From: an uncultured Flavobacteriales bacterium
GTDB lineage: Bacteria; Bacteroidota; Bacteroidia; Flavobacteriales_D; Crocinitomicaceae
Reading direction: 5' to 3'
DNA: 64,000 nucleotides
Assembly (NCBI GenBank): GCA_903939755.1
Contig: CAJAII010000008.1
Span: forward strand, 62,001 to 126,000
In this document: piece after piece, positions 27,369-36,028 of the stretch
Numbering within the stretch: the first letter of the stretch is position 1
How the letters are laid out: each line of letters opens with the position of its first letter
Notes under the pieces: generated by a model
The model's input: the letters and a program-made list of their open reading frames with translations, nothing else
Database searches by the model: none
Told to the model about the DNA's origin: nothing
Program-made: the position numbers and the translations under genes

Positions 27369-28817
27369 ATGAAAAATAAAGTCGAAACTGAACCAAAAAA
27401 CATTTTTGTTCAATATCTAACAACTAAACAGAAAACATTGCAATCTGAAATAACTTTTAGCCAATTGATTAATGATAAAATATTGAATCAGAATGATCAA
27501 AAATCAATTAAATGCCTTTTCGAGTTGATTCTTTCTAATGAGATTGAACTTGCAAAATTTAGCAGATTTCCATATGACTTTACTATTAGATTGGCTAATT
27601 CTAAATTGAAATCTAAGGATTTAAGTATTTCAAATTGCATCGAATTATTTGAACTTTATACTAAAGAAATTTCTAGTACGATTGACTGGCTTGACTTTGA
27701 AAAGATTACAGATTGTGTTTTTTCAGAATATGGAATTTGTAAAGAAATTGAAAAATTGAAACTGCCAACACCTGAAATCAAAATTTTATTCAAAACGATC
27801 AATGGTTTTTTAATGGGGCAACACCCCGTTTTTCTCAATGATATGCAATTGAGAGCAGAAGAATTAATTCATTTTAGCTTATTACTTTCCGATGAAAATA
27901 ATAAACTAATTGAACAAGATTTAATTCGTCTGCAAATAGATCAAGATGGCGTTTCTATTCGGACATGCATCACTAAAAAAACATTGTCGCTGATTGGTAA
28001 TCTGAAACCAAATATGGAATTAATAATTCCTTCAACTACAAAAGATACGCTATTTGAGATAATTAAAGGTGATAATTTAGAGAGGGTTAATCTTCAATAC
28101 ACTACTGAAATTGATGCAACATTCACTGATTTTTGTTCGTTGTCTAAAAATATAAGTAAAAATGAAAATCTTTCAATCTTACTTTATGGAGCGCCAGGCA
28201 CTGGTAAGACAGAATTCGCAAAACAAGTTGCAAAAAATGTAAATGGCACATTGTATCAGCTAAATTTCCCACATATACAGTCTAAATGGATTGGAGAAAC
28301 CGAAAAAAATATTCGTCGCGTTTTCAATTTATATAGAGATGCTTGGCAAAAATCTAAAGAACCAATCATATTATTAATAAATGAAGCCGATGGATTAATG
28401 AATAAACGAGTGAGTGTAAATACGAGCAATGACGCTTTTGCAAATCAGGCTCAAACAGAATTGTTAGAACAGTTGGAAAAATTCGATGGAATATTGATTG
28501 CTACGACCAATCTTTTGGGGAATATTGACACGGCATTCCATAGAAGGTTTTTATTCAAAACGGAAATACATGCTCCGGATGAAATGAGTAGAAGTAACTA
28601 CTTAAAAAGCAGCGCTATTTATCCATTGTTAAACAGTTCTCAAATAGCTATGCTAAATAGCATTTCCTTTACCATTGCTGATTTGAAAAACATGGAACAA
28701 AAAATCGGTTTAATTCAGCGCATTAGACTTCTATCTTCAAAAGATCTTGATGCCTTATTCATAAGTGAAGGATTAATAAAGAACACTTCCAAGGCCATCG
28801 GTTATGCCATTAATTAA
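27369..28817 (+). CDS. AAA+ ATPase with unknown N-terminal domain
   Basis: A 482-residue protein. Residues 1-250 match nothing I recognise. The AAA core has Walker A GAPGTGKT (274-281), the pore/substrate segment KWIGETEKNIRRVF, Walker B ILLINEAD (N338, E339), sensor 1 ATTN (378-381) and arginine finger HRRF (391-394). The first Walker B acid is Asn, as in many NEAD-type AAA ATPases, while the catalytic Glu is kept. It is the first gene of the accessory region, with a dyad cluster and a shared promoter motif upstream. It may remodel the partner proteins encoded downstream. Confidence 0.85.
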   Translation: MKNKVETEPKNIFVQYLTTKQKTLQSEITFSQLINDKILNQNDQKSIKCLFELILSNEIELAKFSRFPYDFTIRLANSKLKSKDLSISNCIELFELYTKEISSTIDWLDFEKITDCVFSEYGICKEIEKLKLPTPEIKILFKTINGFLMGQHPVFLNDMQLRAEELIHFSLLLSDENNKLIEQDLIRLQIDQDGVSIRTCITKKTLSLIGNLKPNMELIIPSTTKDTLFEIIKGDNLERVNLQYTTEIDATFTDFCSLSKNISKNENLSILLYGAPGTGKTEFAKQVAKNVNGTLYQLNFPHIQSKWIGETEKNIRRVFNLYRDAWQKSKEPIILLINEADGLMNKRVSVNTSNDAFANQAQTELLEQLEKFDGILIATTNLLGNIDTAFHRRFLFKTEIHAPDEMSRSNYLKSSAIYPLLNSSQIAMLNSISFTIADLKNMEQKIGLIQRIRLLSSKDLDALFISEGLIKNTSKAIGYAIN

Positions 28818-28881
28818 TAGTTTATTAGGTTATTTTCAAAAATCATTTTTTTTAACAAATTATAAATATTAAGTTCGTTAT

Positions 28882-29490
28882 ATGACTACTAAAGATTTCA
28901 CCCAACTTTTTCCTGAGATTTTAAATCCAGCTGTTTCTTTATCCAATTTAAAGGCCTTGTGTCGTTCAAATAGATTTGAATTGGATGATATGACTTTTTG
29001 TTTGCATGACTTTGCATTGGTAAAAAATAATTATCCAGGTTATTTAGCAAATCCAGGCGGCTACCTTTGGAAAATAGTTAAAAATTCAATAAACAAGGGC
29101 TACAGGGGAATTAAGGTTAATTACGCTTCTGTTGATGAAATAAAATCAATTGATGAAATTCCAGAATTTGATTTAAGGGATATTAAACAAAAGTTGCGTG
29201 ATTTCACAAGAGATGTGAATAATTTAAGTCTTCCTCCAAGTTATTATAGAGTTATTAATTTGATTATCATGCTTTGTCCAATGGATCATGAATCATTTTT
29301 TGAATTCATGGAAGAACTTTACCTAGAAGCAGAAAAGATAGGAATCTCAAGAGAAAATGTTAGACAAATTCTTTCTAGAATTAGGAATTTTTTAAAAGGA
29401 AATAATGGATTAAGAGATACCATGTCATTTATTACTTTCGACCCAAAGCGTGTAGAAATTGTCGATTTGTTTTTAAATAGTGAAGAATAA
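28882..29490 (+). CDS. Possible sigma-70-like regulator
   Basis: A 202-residue protein. Residues 34-72 (LDDMTFCLHDF to NPGGYLWKIVKNSINKG) resemble sigma region 2.4, where ECF factors have a NPxxWLYRIVRN-like segment. Residues 146-172 (EAEKIGISRENVRQILSRIR) look like the region 4 helix-turn-helix that reads the -35 element. A 30-residue C-terminal extension follows. The match is by eye and divergent, so another HTH regulator is possible. It stands 64 bases after the AAA+ gene. If it is a sigma factor, the shared TGTCACA motif is its likely target. Confidence 0.5.
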   Translation: MTTKDFTQLFPEILNPAVSLSNLKALCRSNRFELDDMTFCLHDFALVKNNYPGYLANPGGYLWKIVKNSINKGYRGIKVNYASVDEIKSIDEIPEFDLRDIKQKLRDFTRDVNNLSLPPSYYRVINLIIMLCPMDHESFFEFMEELYLEAEKIGISRENVRQILSRIRNFLKGNNGLRDTMSFITFDPKRVEIVDLFLNSEE

Positions 29491-29514
29491 AAATAATTTT
29501 AAAACCATAAAAAA

Positions 29515-30336
29515 ATGAATATAACAGATTATAACTATCCCATTGGACAGCCAAGAGGGTTTTTTAACGGTCGTGTTCCATTAGCAACACCAGCAACATT
29601 TCCATCTACGTACGATATTGATTTTTTGCGTTATTTATACTTTCTATGTATAAAAAATGCTGAAGGAGATTATCCTATTGAGATAAATAGAGAAGAAATA
29701 GATAAAGCTTTTCAAAATGAGGGTTCTTGCAAACCAAGAATAAAAAAAATATTAATTGGTGAAGCTCCTCCTCCAACTTATCTAAATTATTTTTATAATC
29801 CATCTCCTTTAAGATGGAATGCAGGAACAGGTAATCCAACAGTGGGACAAGCATGGACAAGCGCGATTAAAAACACAATGTTTCCAGGAATTGCATTTCC
29901 GGACACAATTTCATTTTTGAAGGCTTGCGCACAAAAAGGGTTCTTATTATTAGATCTTTTTCCGTACAATATTATTTACTCGGGAAGAAGGACAACTGTA
30001 AGATATAGAAATGCTTGTATCAGTGCATTTGGAGGAACATCTCCATATCCCCATAATATAATAAACACATTAACTTCGATTAAATGTTGTTTGCATGAGG
30101 AAATATCTATCTCTTTTGCTATGAAAAGTTTTGGTGAAATCATTTTAAATGATGCTAGTTGTGTTGCTAATATTACACTTTGGCTTGCAGCAAATGGAAT
30201 AATATTATATCCTGCCGGTCCAATTAATTCGCCTCGTTTAATACCAGTCAAGGATAGCTCAAAATATTTGAGAGTCTGTGGAAGAAGATATTTATTAGCT
30301 CCTTGTAGTATTTTAATGGGCATAGCTGGAATTTGA
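29515..30336 (+). CDS. Unknown protein, possibly uracil-DNA-glycosylase-like
   Basis: A 273-residue protein with no signal peptide or membrane helix. KKILIGEAPPPTYLNYFY (about residues 77-94) resembles motif 1 of UDG-superfamily enzymes (GEAPG), and GFLLLDLFPYNI lies where a following core strand would be. The motif 2 histidine region typical of UDGs is not obvious. If correct, it would act on a base in nucleic acid, fitting a region that also encodes NADAR proteins. Low confidence in the function; the coding call itself is sound (24-base gap after the sigma-like gene, same strand). Confidence 0.6.
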   Translation: MNITDYNYPIGQPRGFFNGRVPLATPATFPSTYDIDFLRYLYFLCIKNAEGDYPIEINREEIDKAFQNEGSCKPRIKKILIGEAPPPTYLNYFYNPSPLRWNAGTGNPTVGQAWTSAIKNTMFPGIAFPDTISFLKACAQKGFLLLDLFPYNIIYSGRRTTVRYRNACISAFGGTSPYPHNIINTLTSIKCCLHEEISISFAMKSFGEIILNDASCVANITLWLAANGIILYPAGPINSPRLIPVKDSSKYLRVCGRRYLLAPCSILMGIAGI

Positions 30337-30365
30337 CAAAATAATTTTAATATTTTTAATTCAAT

Positions 30366-30866
30366 ATGTCTCTCTGGTTTGGAAAAATAAAAGAACCTAA
30401 CGGTTGGATGGGAAATATGGCTCCGTATCCTATTACCCATAATGGTCAAGTTTGGCGAACAAGCGAAGCCTTGTTTCAATCGATGCGTTTCAACGATCCT
30501 CTTATTAAAGAGATCATTCGAGCTGAAAATAGCCCATTAGTGGCAAAATGGAAAGCGAAAAGTCATCGCGCACATTATATTATTACTCCAATGTCACCTC
30601 AAGATATTGCGAATATGGAGGCATGCGTTTTATTGAAATATCAACAACATCCAAAAATAGCAAGTATGCTAATGGCAACTGGAAAGCACCTTATTTATGA
30701 AGACGCAAGTAATCGAAAAGGAGTAAATGATTTATTTTGGGGAACGCATCGTGATCCTAAAAATCCTATAATGCCCATTAATGGACAAAATATGATGGGG
30801 GAGATATTGATGAAAGTTAGAGGAATTTTACTTGCTAATGCGGCACTACCAAAACCAATTATATAA
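30366..30866 (+). CDS. NADAR domain protein, copy 1
   Basis: A 166-residue single NADAR domain. Signatures are GWMGNMAPYPI (residues 13-23), VWRTSEALFQSMRF with the conserved W30 and E34, SPLVAKWKAK, and the C-terminal FWG-(x)n-GQNMMGEILMKVR. NADAR enzymes are N-glycosidase-like; known members act on riboflavin-pathway intermediates or remove ADP-ribose from guanine bases in nucleic acid. The neighbouring ART-like gene favours the second role, by inference. A related copy lies at 33602. Confidence 0.88.
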   Translation: MSLWFGKIKEPNGWMGNMAPYPITHNGQVWRTSEALFQSMRFNDPLIKEIIRAENSPLVAKWKAKSHRAHYIITPMSPQDIANMEACVLLKYQQHPKIASMLMATGKHLIYEDASNRKGVNDLFWGTHRDPKNPIMPINGQNMMGEILMKVRGILLANAALPKPII

Positions 30867-30964
30867 ATCTAATTATTGTTTGAAAAATACAGAATTTAAA
30901 ATAGTCATTTATTGGCTCAATTTTGAGCTTGTTAAAACTGAAATTTTCTTCAAAAGTCTTTTTT

Positions 30965-33475
30965 ATGGCAGCTAACACTACTACTCAGTGGTCAAGTAAA
31001 TTCAAAAAATTTGGAATTACGGATCCTTTCCTGAAGTTGCTTACTGTTAAGTATGAAAATAGTATTCCATGGCAAACTGTAGTGAAGGATGAGCTCACGC
31101 TTAATCAACACATTAAAGATGTTCTGCTCCCTGACTTAAAGAAAAAAACAATTTGGAATGAAGCTTATAATCAAAGTTCCAAAAGTTTATTTGTAGGCTA
31201 TGATCATCTTGATGTTGAGCAAATTTTGGAAACAGACGAGTTTTCAGATAACGATGTACGAGAAGTAACAATGCATTTGACTGATATTGAATATTACGAT
31301 GAGTATGTTGAAACAGAACAAATTCCCGAAAGCCAAAGTCGTGAAGAATACGAGATAGAATGTAGGGATTTCGCAGCATATGCGTTAGCTACCGTAATAA
31401 ACAATAGAAAAAAAGCCGCATTCAAAATTTGGTTTGATGATGTTCAAAAAAAATACCCGAAAAATGTAGCTTTTCAATATTTGATTTTAAAACCAATAAT
31501 TGAACAATCCGGTTATAATTCTAGACGCTTATTACCCGCGCCGGATAATGGCGTTTTGAAGTGGCTTTTTGTCCGAATTCAACATGAGTTTTATCTACCA
31601 TCTACCAATTTTGGGTTGGAATACAGGATGCGTTTATCTAATGGATTAAACCATAGGGTAATAAATGGATGGCAATTTATCCCTTCAGGTATTGAAAACG
31701 CAGCAAAACTTTCAGCAGCAGCAGCTAGAAGTGGTTGGTGTATTGCTGGCCAATATTATGCAAAGTATTATTTAGACTTATGTGACTTTTATATTTTACG
31801 CGAAAAAGGCAAGCCTGTGGTTGCATTAAGAGTTTTTAAAGAGAATTTTTATGAAATCAGAGGGGTTAATAATGGCATTCCTGAAAACTATTATTCTGAA
31901 ATTTGGTTTTTTATTCGCTCTATTTTTTCAAACTGTACCATCCCATCAAAATTTGTGAAATCAAATTCAGCGGAGCGTATGGTTCCTCATTTTTCAAAAA
32001 TCGTGAATGAAAACCTAGAAAAGAATAAGAAGAATAGTGAATGGTGGCAAGAAATGGTGTCGAAATGGCCGGGAACGTTCGATTTAGTTCCTGATGAATT
32101 GAAGTCAGAGGTAAAATTAGACACTTCAACATTCATTAAAAATCAATTCTATATGAGTTTAGGCGTGGAATTTCGTGAGAAATACGGCATTCACTTTTCC
32201 GAATCTGATTATATCGGTTTATTAGAACAACATCCTCAATTATATTCTGAGTTAGGAATCCTAGATAATCCAACACTAGCCGCTGCTTGTATTAAAGGAG
32301 TACTCAATCGCTTAATAGTGAATGACATTACCTACAAAGAGTACAGTAAACTTCCTGAATTTGCCCGTAAAAGTCCGGAAATAATTAATCGAATAACTAC
32401 ACATCTTCCTTTAAGCTTTGAAAAAAACATTATTAAAAGAGGTTCTAATTATAAAGAAAGAAATGAATCGGTAAAGCTTGAAGAGCATGTGCCTTATACG
32501 CAAGGTGAATCCTTGGATCTTACTGTTTTAAGAGCACTTGAATCGATACTTAAAAATCAAAGTTCTGATTTTACGGATGTTATTTTTTCAAATGAGATTA
32601 TTTCTCACCCCGATTTTAAAGAAATTAGAAAACAAGCCTGGTTGAAAGCCGTTCTAAAGGACCCTACTTTTTATTTTGCATTTCCTATTGATTTAGTTCA
32701 TGAGCACGTCTGGGCTCCACAAACAAAAATTAGTGCTAAAGATGAAAAAACACTTGAAACATGGGTTTCAAAAATTGAAGCTCGACCTTGGTATCTTGCT
32801 ACGGAAGGAAAAGTACCTAAGTCAGTAAGATATCATGAAGCCTTATTGAGAGCATATCTAATAGGTTGGGGAGCGATATTAAGTAAAACGCCTTCTCAAA
32901 TTTGGAAAAAAGTAAATTCATATCAACGCACCTATATGTCATATGCAGCGTTAAGAAATTTTTATATTTTTTCAGTTTTGGCAAAATCATTTGGGAAAAG
33001 AGGTGGAGGGTTTTCGACGGCATCTGAAAGAATGCGGCAAATTCCATCCTATCAACTCGCTTTTTTCTGGTCCGCTATTATTAATAGTACGCCAAATAGT
33101 AGTGTGAGAAATTTGATTAAGCCAATTATTACACCGACAACAAAAGGAATAGTTATCGATCCTCAGTATGAATTAATTAAGTTATTCTTGTCAAAAGGTT
33201 TTAATCAATTCCTATATCTTAGTATAACAAAGCCAGATCCTGAAAATTATTATTTTAATCGAATAGATCCTGATGTTCCAATAGTAGAGAAAATACATAT
33301 CGGAAGTTTAGTTGAATTTGAAGTAGATGGAAAAATACATCGTGTTTCAATAGGAATAATTGCTGCAGGATTTAAGTTTATAGACAAACATAGTGCAAAA
33401 GCAAAATTACTTTTCAGTAGGAGAGAGGGGGATATAGTGCCAGGGCACAAAATTAAAATAATAAAAATATTTTAA
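30965..33475 (+). CDS. Large protein of unknown function with PcfJ-like and GreA-like segments
   Basis: An 836-residue cytosolic protein; the ATG at 30965 is preferred over an upstream TTG. I recognise no family with confidence. Residues 250-303 (SGWCIAGQYYAKYYL, then DFYILREKGKPVVALRV and EIRGVNN) have the pattern of a PcfJ-type module, with a WC motif, a strand ending in GKP, and a terminal RG. Residues 775-836 (IGSLVEFEVDGK through AKAKLLFSRREGDIVPG) resemble the C-terminal domain of GreA-type elongation factors. The middle is helical and rich in aromatic residues. It lies between the two NADAR genes with no shared overlap and ends at a strong terminator. It may be the effector or scaffold of the region. 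Confidence 0.75.
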   Translation: MAANTTTQWSSKFKKFGITDPFLKLLTVKYENSIPWQTVVKDELTLNQHIKDVLLPDLKKKTIWNEAYNQSSKSLFVGYDHLDVEQILETDEFSDNDVREVTMHLTDIEYYDEYVETEQIPESQSREEYEIECRDFAAYALATVINNRKKAAFKIWFDDVQKKYPKNVAFQYLILKPIIEQSGYNSRRLLPAPDNGVLKWLFVRIQHEFYLPSTNFGLEYRMRLSNGLNHRVINGWQFIPSGIENAAKLSAAAARSGWCIAGQYYAKYYLDLCDFYILREKGKPVVALRVFKENFYEIRGVNNGIPENYYSEIWFFIRSIFSNCTIPSKFVKSNSAERMVPHFSKIVNENLEKNKKNSEWWQEMVSKWPGTFDLVPDELKSEVKLDTSTFIKNQFYMSLGVEFREKYGIHFSESDYIGLLEQHPQLYSELGILDNPTLAAACIKGVLNRLIVNDITYKEYSKLPEFARKSPEIINRITTHLPLSFEKNIIKRGSNYKERNESVKLEEHVPYTQGESLDLTVLRALESILKNQSSDFTDVIFSNEIISHPDFKEIRKQAWLKAVLKDPTFYFAFPIDLVHEHVWAPQTKISAKDEKTLETWVSKIEARPWYLATEGKVPKSVRYHEALLRAYLIGWGAILSKTPSQIWKKVNSYQRTYMSYAALRNFYIFSVLAKSFGKRGGGFSTASERMRQIPSYQLAFFWSAIINSTPNSSVRNLIKPIITPTTKGIVIDPQYELIKLFLSKGFNQFLYLSITKPDPENYYFNRIDPDVPIVEKIHIGSLVEFEVDGKIHRVSIGIIAAGFKFIDKHSAKAKLLFSRREGDIVPGHKIKIIKIF

Positions 33476-33510
33476 TTTAAAACACTGTAATTCAATTATA
33501 TAGATTTGAA

Positions 33511-33546
33511 AAAAAAGATCCTTAAGAAATTAAGGATTTTTTTTTG
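33511..33546 (+). terminator. Terminator after the 836-residue protein gene
   Basis: GATCCTTAA (33517-33525), loop GAAA, TTAAGGAT (33530-33537), then nine T with A-rich bases before the stem. Its T run merges into the TGTCACA motif of the next unit, so termination and the next promoter are packed together. Confidence 0.8.
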
Positions 33547-33587
33547 TCACAAAATGTCATGTGGATACCTTATCACTATATAACCCC
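33545..33587 (+). promoter_or_regulatory. Island promoter motif, copy 2
   Basis: TGTCACA (33545-33551), 29 bases, TAACCCC (33581-33587), then TTAAA; the NADAR copy 2 ATG is at 33602. Spacing is identical to that at 36378-36420. Confidence 0.5.
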
Positions 33588-33601
33588 TTAAAATTTAGAA
33601 G

Positions 33602-34078
33602 ATGAAAAATGTTTGGTTTAAAAAAGTGGCAGAAGAGTATGGTTGGATGGGAAATATGGCTCCCTATCCCATAAAGTTTGATGGAAAAGTTTGGCTCACT
33701 AGTGAGGCATTGTTTCAAAGTATGCGCTATGATGATGATAGTGTGAAGGAAATGATAAGGGTTGAAAAAAGTCCTATGGGTGCAAAAATGAAGGCAAAAA
33801 AATACAGGGATCAAATGGTGGTTGTTCCTATGTCAGAATTGGATGTTGAAAATATGAGAAAGTGTGTGAAGATGAAATTTGATGCGCACCCTCAATTAAA
33901 AAGACAGTTAATGAATACAAAGGATGCTTTTATTTATGAAGATATAGGTAATAGAAATGGGGAGAGACACAAGTTTTGGGGTGCGAAAAAGTGGAGTGAG
34001 AGTAAAAGTGATGGAAATAATATGATGGGAAAGATTTTGATGGAATTGAGAGAGGAGTATTTGAAGGAAATAAAGTAA
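33602..34078 (+). CDS. NADAR domain protein, copy 2
   Basis: A 158-residue NADAR domain, related to copy 1 at 30366 but clearly diverged. It keeps GWMGNMAPYPI (14-24), VWLTSEALFQSMRY with W31 and E35, SPMGAKMKAKK, and C-terminal FWGAKK with GNNMMGKILMELR. It has its own promoter motif and follows a terminator, so it can be expressed apart from copy 1. Two NADAR paralogues in one locus suggest two substrates or a backup reversing enzyme. Confidence 0.88.
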   Translation: MKNVWFKKVAEEYGWMGNMAPYPIKFDGKVWLTSEALFQSMRYDDDSVKEMIRVEKSPMGAKMKAKKYRDQMVVVPMSELDVENMRKCVKMKFDAHPQLKRQLMNTKDAFIYEDIGNRNGERHKFWGAKKWSESKSDGNNMMGKILMELREEYLKEIK

Positions 34079-34155
34079 GATTTAGTTATGGGAAAGAGGA
34101 TTTGTGTATTCTCTTTCCCACCATTCAATTATTAATTTAATATAAAACCGAAGCT

Positions 34156-34590
34156 ATGAACAGACTAGAGAAAATGGAACACTTACAAGTTAATTTGAAT
34201 ACCTGGTTTTCTGAATGGGCAAGTTATGCCAATGAGAAGGAACGGATTGGCGCGAGAATGTTGGGGAGAAATAAAAGTTTAGAATTGTCAATTTCGTTTC
34301 GAACGATAAAACCATTCATCGCTAATTTGTCTTATGATGTATGTTTTTATACCGGTGAGCCAACGTTGAAAATTTCGTATTCAACAGCCTATAATTTTCC
34401 AAAGGAGATTAAAGATGTACTTCAAGGCATCGATACTTCTCAAGTAGATTATTACAAAATGGAAGAAATGGAACTTGTTGGAGAATCATCTTTTGATAAA
34501 GTCTCCATAAAAAATTTAATCGCTGAAAAATCGATTGCCTTTTTTGTTTGGAAAACTAAATTAGACGCTTCACATTATATAATACCTTGA
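34156..34590 (+). CDS. Hypothetical protein
   Basis: A 144-residue cytosolic protein with no recognised domain. The first 60 residues are helical and charged; the rest has short strands (FIANLSYDVCFYTGEPTLKI). It lies 77 bases after NADAR copy 2 and three bases before the next small gene, so it is probably in the same unit. Confidence 0.6.
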   Translation: MNRLEKMEHLQVNLNTWFSEWASYANEKERIGARMLGRNKSLELSISFRTIKPFIANLSYDVCFYTGEPTLKISYSTAYNFPKEIKDVLQGIDTSQVDYYKMEEMELVGESSFDKVSIKNLIAEKSIAFFVWKTKLDASHYIIP

Positions 34591-34593
34591 TTT

Positions 34594-34803
34594 ATGTCAC
34601 AGCAAAATATACAATCAATTTTTGACCAGGGAGCGAATTTAATGTTCGTCCATATTAAAGAGCAAGCGATCTCCACTGCAGGATTGCATCCGATTTATAA
34701 GGATACATTTTTCATGGATGAACTGATTCGTTATTTCATTCAAAAAGAGGAATATGAAAAGTGCGAATACTTGGTAATGATTCGCGAAGCATTTAGATTT
34801 TAA
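34594..34803 (+). CDS. Small hypothetical protein
   Basis: A 69-residue helical protein (MSQQNIQSIFDQGANLMF) ending in a charged stretch, EEYEKCEYLVMIREAF. No family recognised. Its size and position just before the ART-like gene would suit an antitoxin or small immunity partner, but nothing in the sequence proves that. Gaps are 3 and 19 bases on the two sides, on the same strand. Confidence 0.55.
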   Translation: MSQQNIQSIFDQGANLMFVHIKEQAISTAGLHPIYKDTFFMDELIRYFIQKEEYEKCEYLVMIREAFRF

Positions 34804-34822
34804 TAATTTAAAACAATTAACT

Positions 34823-36028
34823 ATGAATTACGAGCATTTAGAAGATGTACCAGGTATTGAAAGAATTGTACCAGAAAGATACGTTTGGCACGTTTCTTCC
34901 CCTGAAAAAAGAGCATCAATACTAAAGTTTGGTTTAACGCTAGAATTTGGCGACCATAAATGTATTTTTGCCAATAATCAATCTTCTAACATCACATTTA
35001 TGTATCCATTTTGTTTGGAAGAAGAAAATGGAAGATATAGATCAGATAATTTACTGAAATATGATTTTTGGAGAATTGATACTGCTAGGTTTAAAGCAGA
35101 TTGGTACATTGATCCCAACATGAAAGATGGTCCAATAGAATACATGGGTGATGAAAAATATTTTGTTGTTACCGAAACTCCGATTCCATGCGAGGCTATT
35201 GAACTATTTGAAGTAGGTCAGGAATTTATTTATAAAAGGATGTATGTAATATTATCTGGTAAAAATAAAGCTTCAGGCTGGAGCGAAAATATTGCTTTAA
35301 GAGGCAAAAAGAATTTAGACATTAAGAAAGAGGTATCCGAATACAGAAAGACGCATGATGCAATAAAAACAAAATCAATGCGATCCCTTGACGTAAAGGA
35401 TCATTTGTTTCCGTTAGTTATGCATAACGATCATTTGAAAGAAGTATCAGGAATTAAAAGAATTGTACCAGAAAGATACGTTTGGCACGTTTCTAAGCCT
35501 AAGAATAGAAAAGCTATATTAGAGTTTGGATTAAAACCAGATGCAAGCAAACACAAGAGCATTTGTGCTAATAATCAATCTTTTAACGTCATATTTATGT
35601 ATCCATTTTGTTTAGAAGCGGAAAAGGGAAGATATAGACCAAATAATTTACTGAAATATGATTTTTGGCGCATTGATACCCATAGTTTTCAAGCTGATTG
35701 GTACATTGATTCAAATATGAAAAATAGTCCAAAAAAATACGAGTGTAATGAAAAGGATTTTGTTGCTACCGAAACTCCGATTCCTTGCGAGGCTATTGAA
35801 CTATTTGAAGTAGGTCAAGAATTTATTGATATTAAAAAATACACACACATCACTTCAATTGAAAAATCAACAGGAATTGAAGAACTAATGATAATAAATT
35901 CTGTTGATGATAGTTACATCAAAGAAATTAAATCGGAGTTACGAAAAACAAATAAAATTATAAATTCTAAAACGTCTAGGTTTTCTTATGTCAAAGATGT
36001 TCCATTTCCTTTGGTGAAAGTTCAATAA
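34823..36028 (+). CDS. Two-module protein with ADP-ribosyltransferase-like fold
   Basis: A 401-residue protein made of two copies of a roughly 199-residue module. Each module has RIVPERYVWHVS (residues 14-25 and 213-224), IL-x-FGL, a NNQS segment, YDFWRIDT (80-87 and 279-286), DWYID-x-NM, and TETPIPCEAIELFEVGQEF (about 117-135 and 316-334). H in WHV, the central aromatic strand and the late Glu resemble ART-fold transferases, but I cannot prove activity. DNA of the two modules is close to identical in long patches, so the duplication is recent. It would be a candidate effector whose product the NADAR enzymes reverse. Confidence 0.7.
   Translation: MNYEHLEDVPGIERIVPERYVWHVSSPEKRASILKFGLTLEFGDHKCIFANNQSSNITFMYPFCLEEENGRYRSDNLLKYDFWRIDTARFKADWYIDPNMKDGPIEYMGDEKYFVVTETPIPCEAIELFEVGQEFIYKRMYVILSGKNKASGWSENIALRGKKNLDIKKEVSEYRKTHDAIKTKSMRSLDVKDHLFPLVMHNDHLKEVSGIKRIVPERYVWHVSKPKNRKAILEFGLKPDASKHKSICANNQSFNVIFMYPFCLEAEKGRYRPNNLLKYDFWRIDTHSFQADWYIDSNMKNSPKKYECNEKDFVATETPIPCEAIELFEVGQEFIDIKKYTHITSIEKSTGIEELMIINSVDDSYIKEIKSELRKTNKIINSKTSRFSYVKDVPFPLVKVQ

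Noticed and set aside
27369-28817. Inactive AAA+ ATPase because of Asn in place of Asp in Walker B
   Set aside because: NEAD in place of DEAD is common in a large branch of AAA ATPases, and the catalytic Glu, Walker A and arginine finger are all present.
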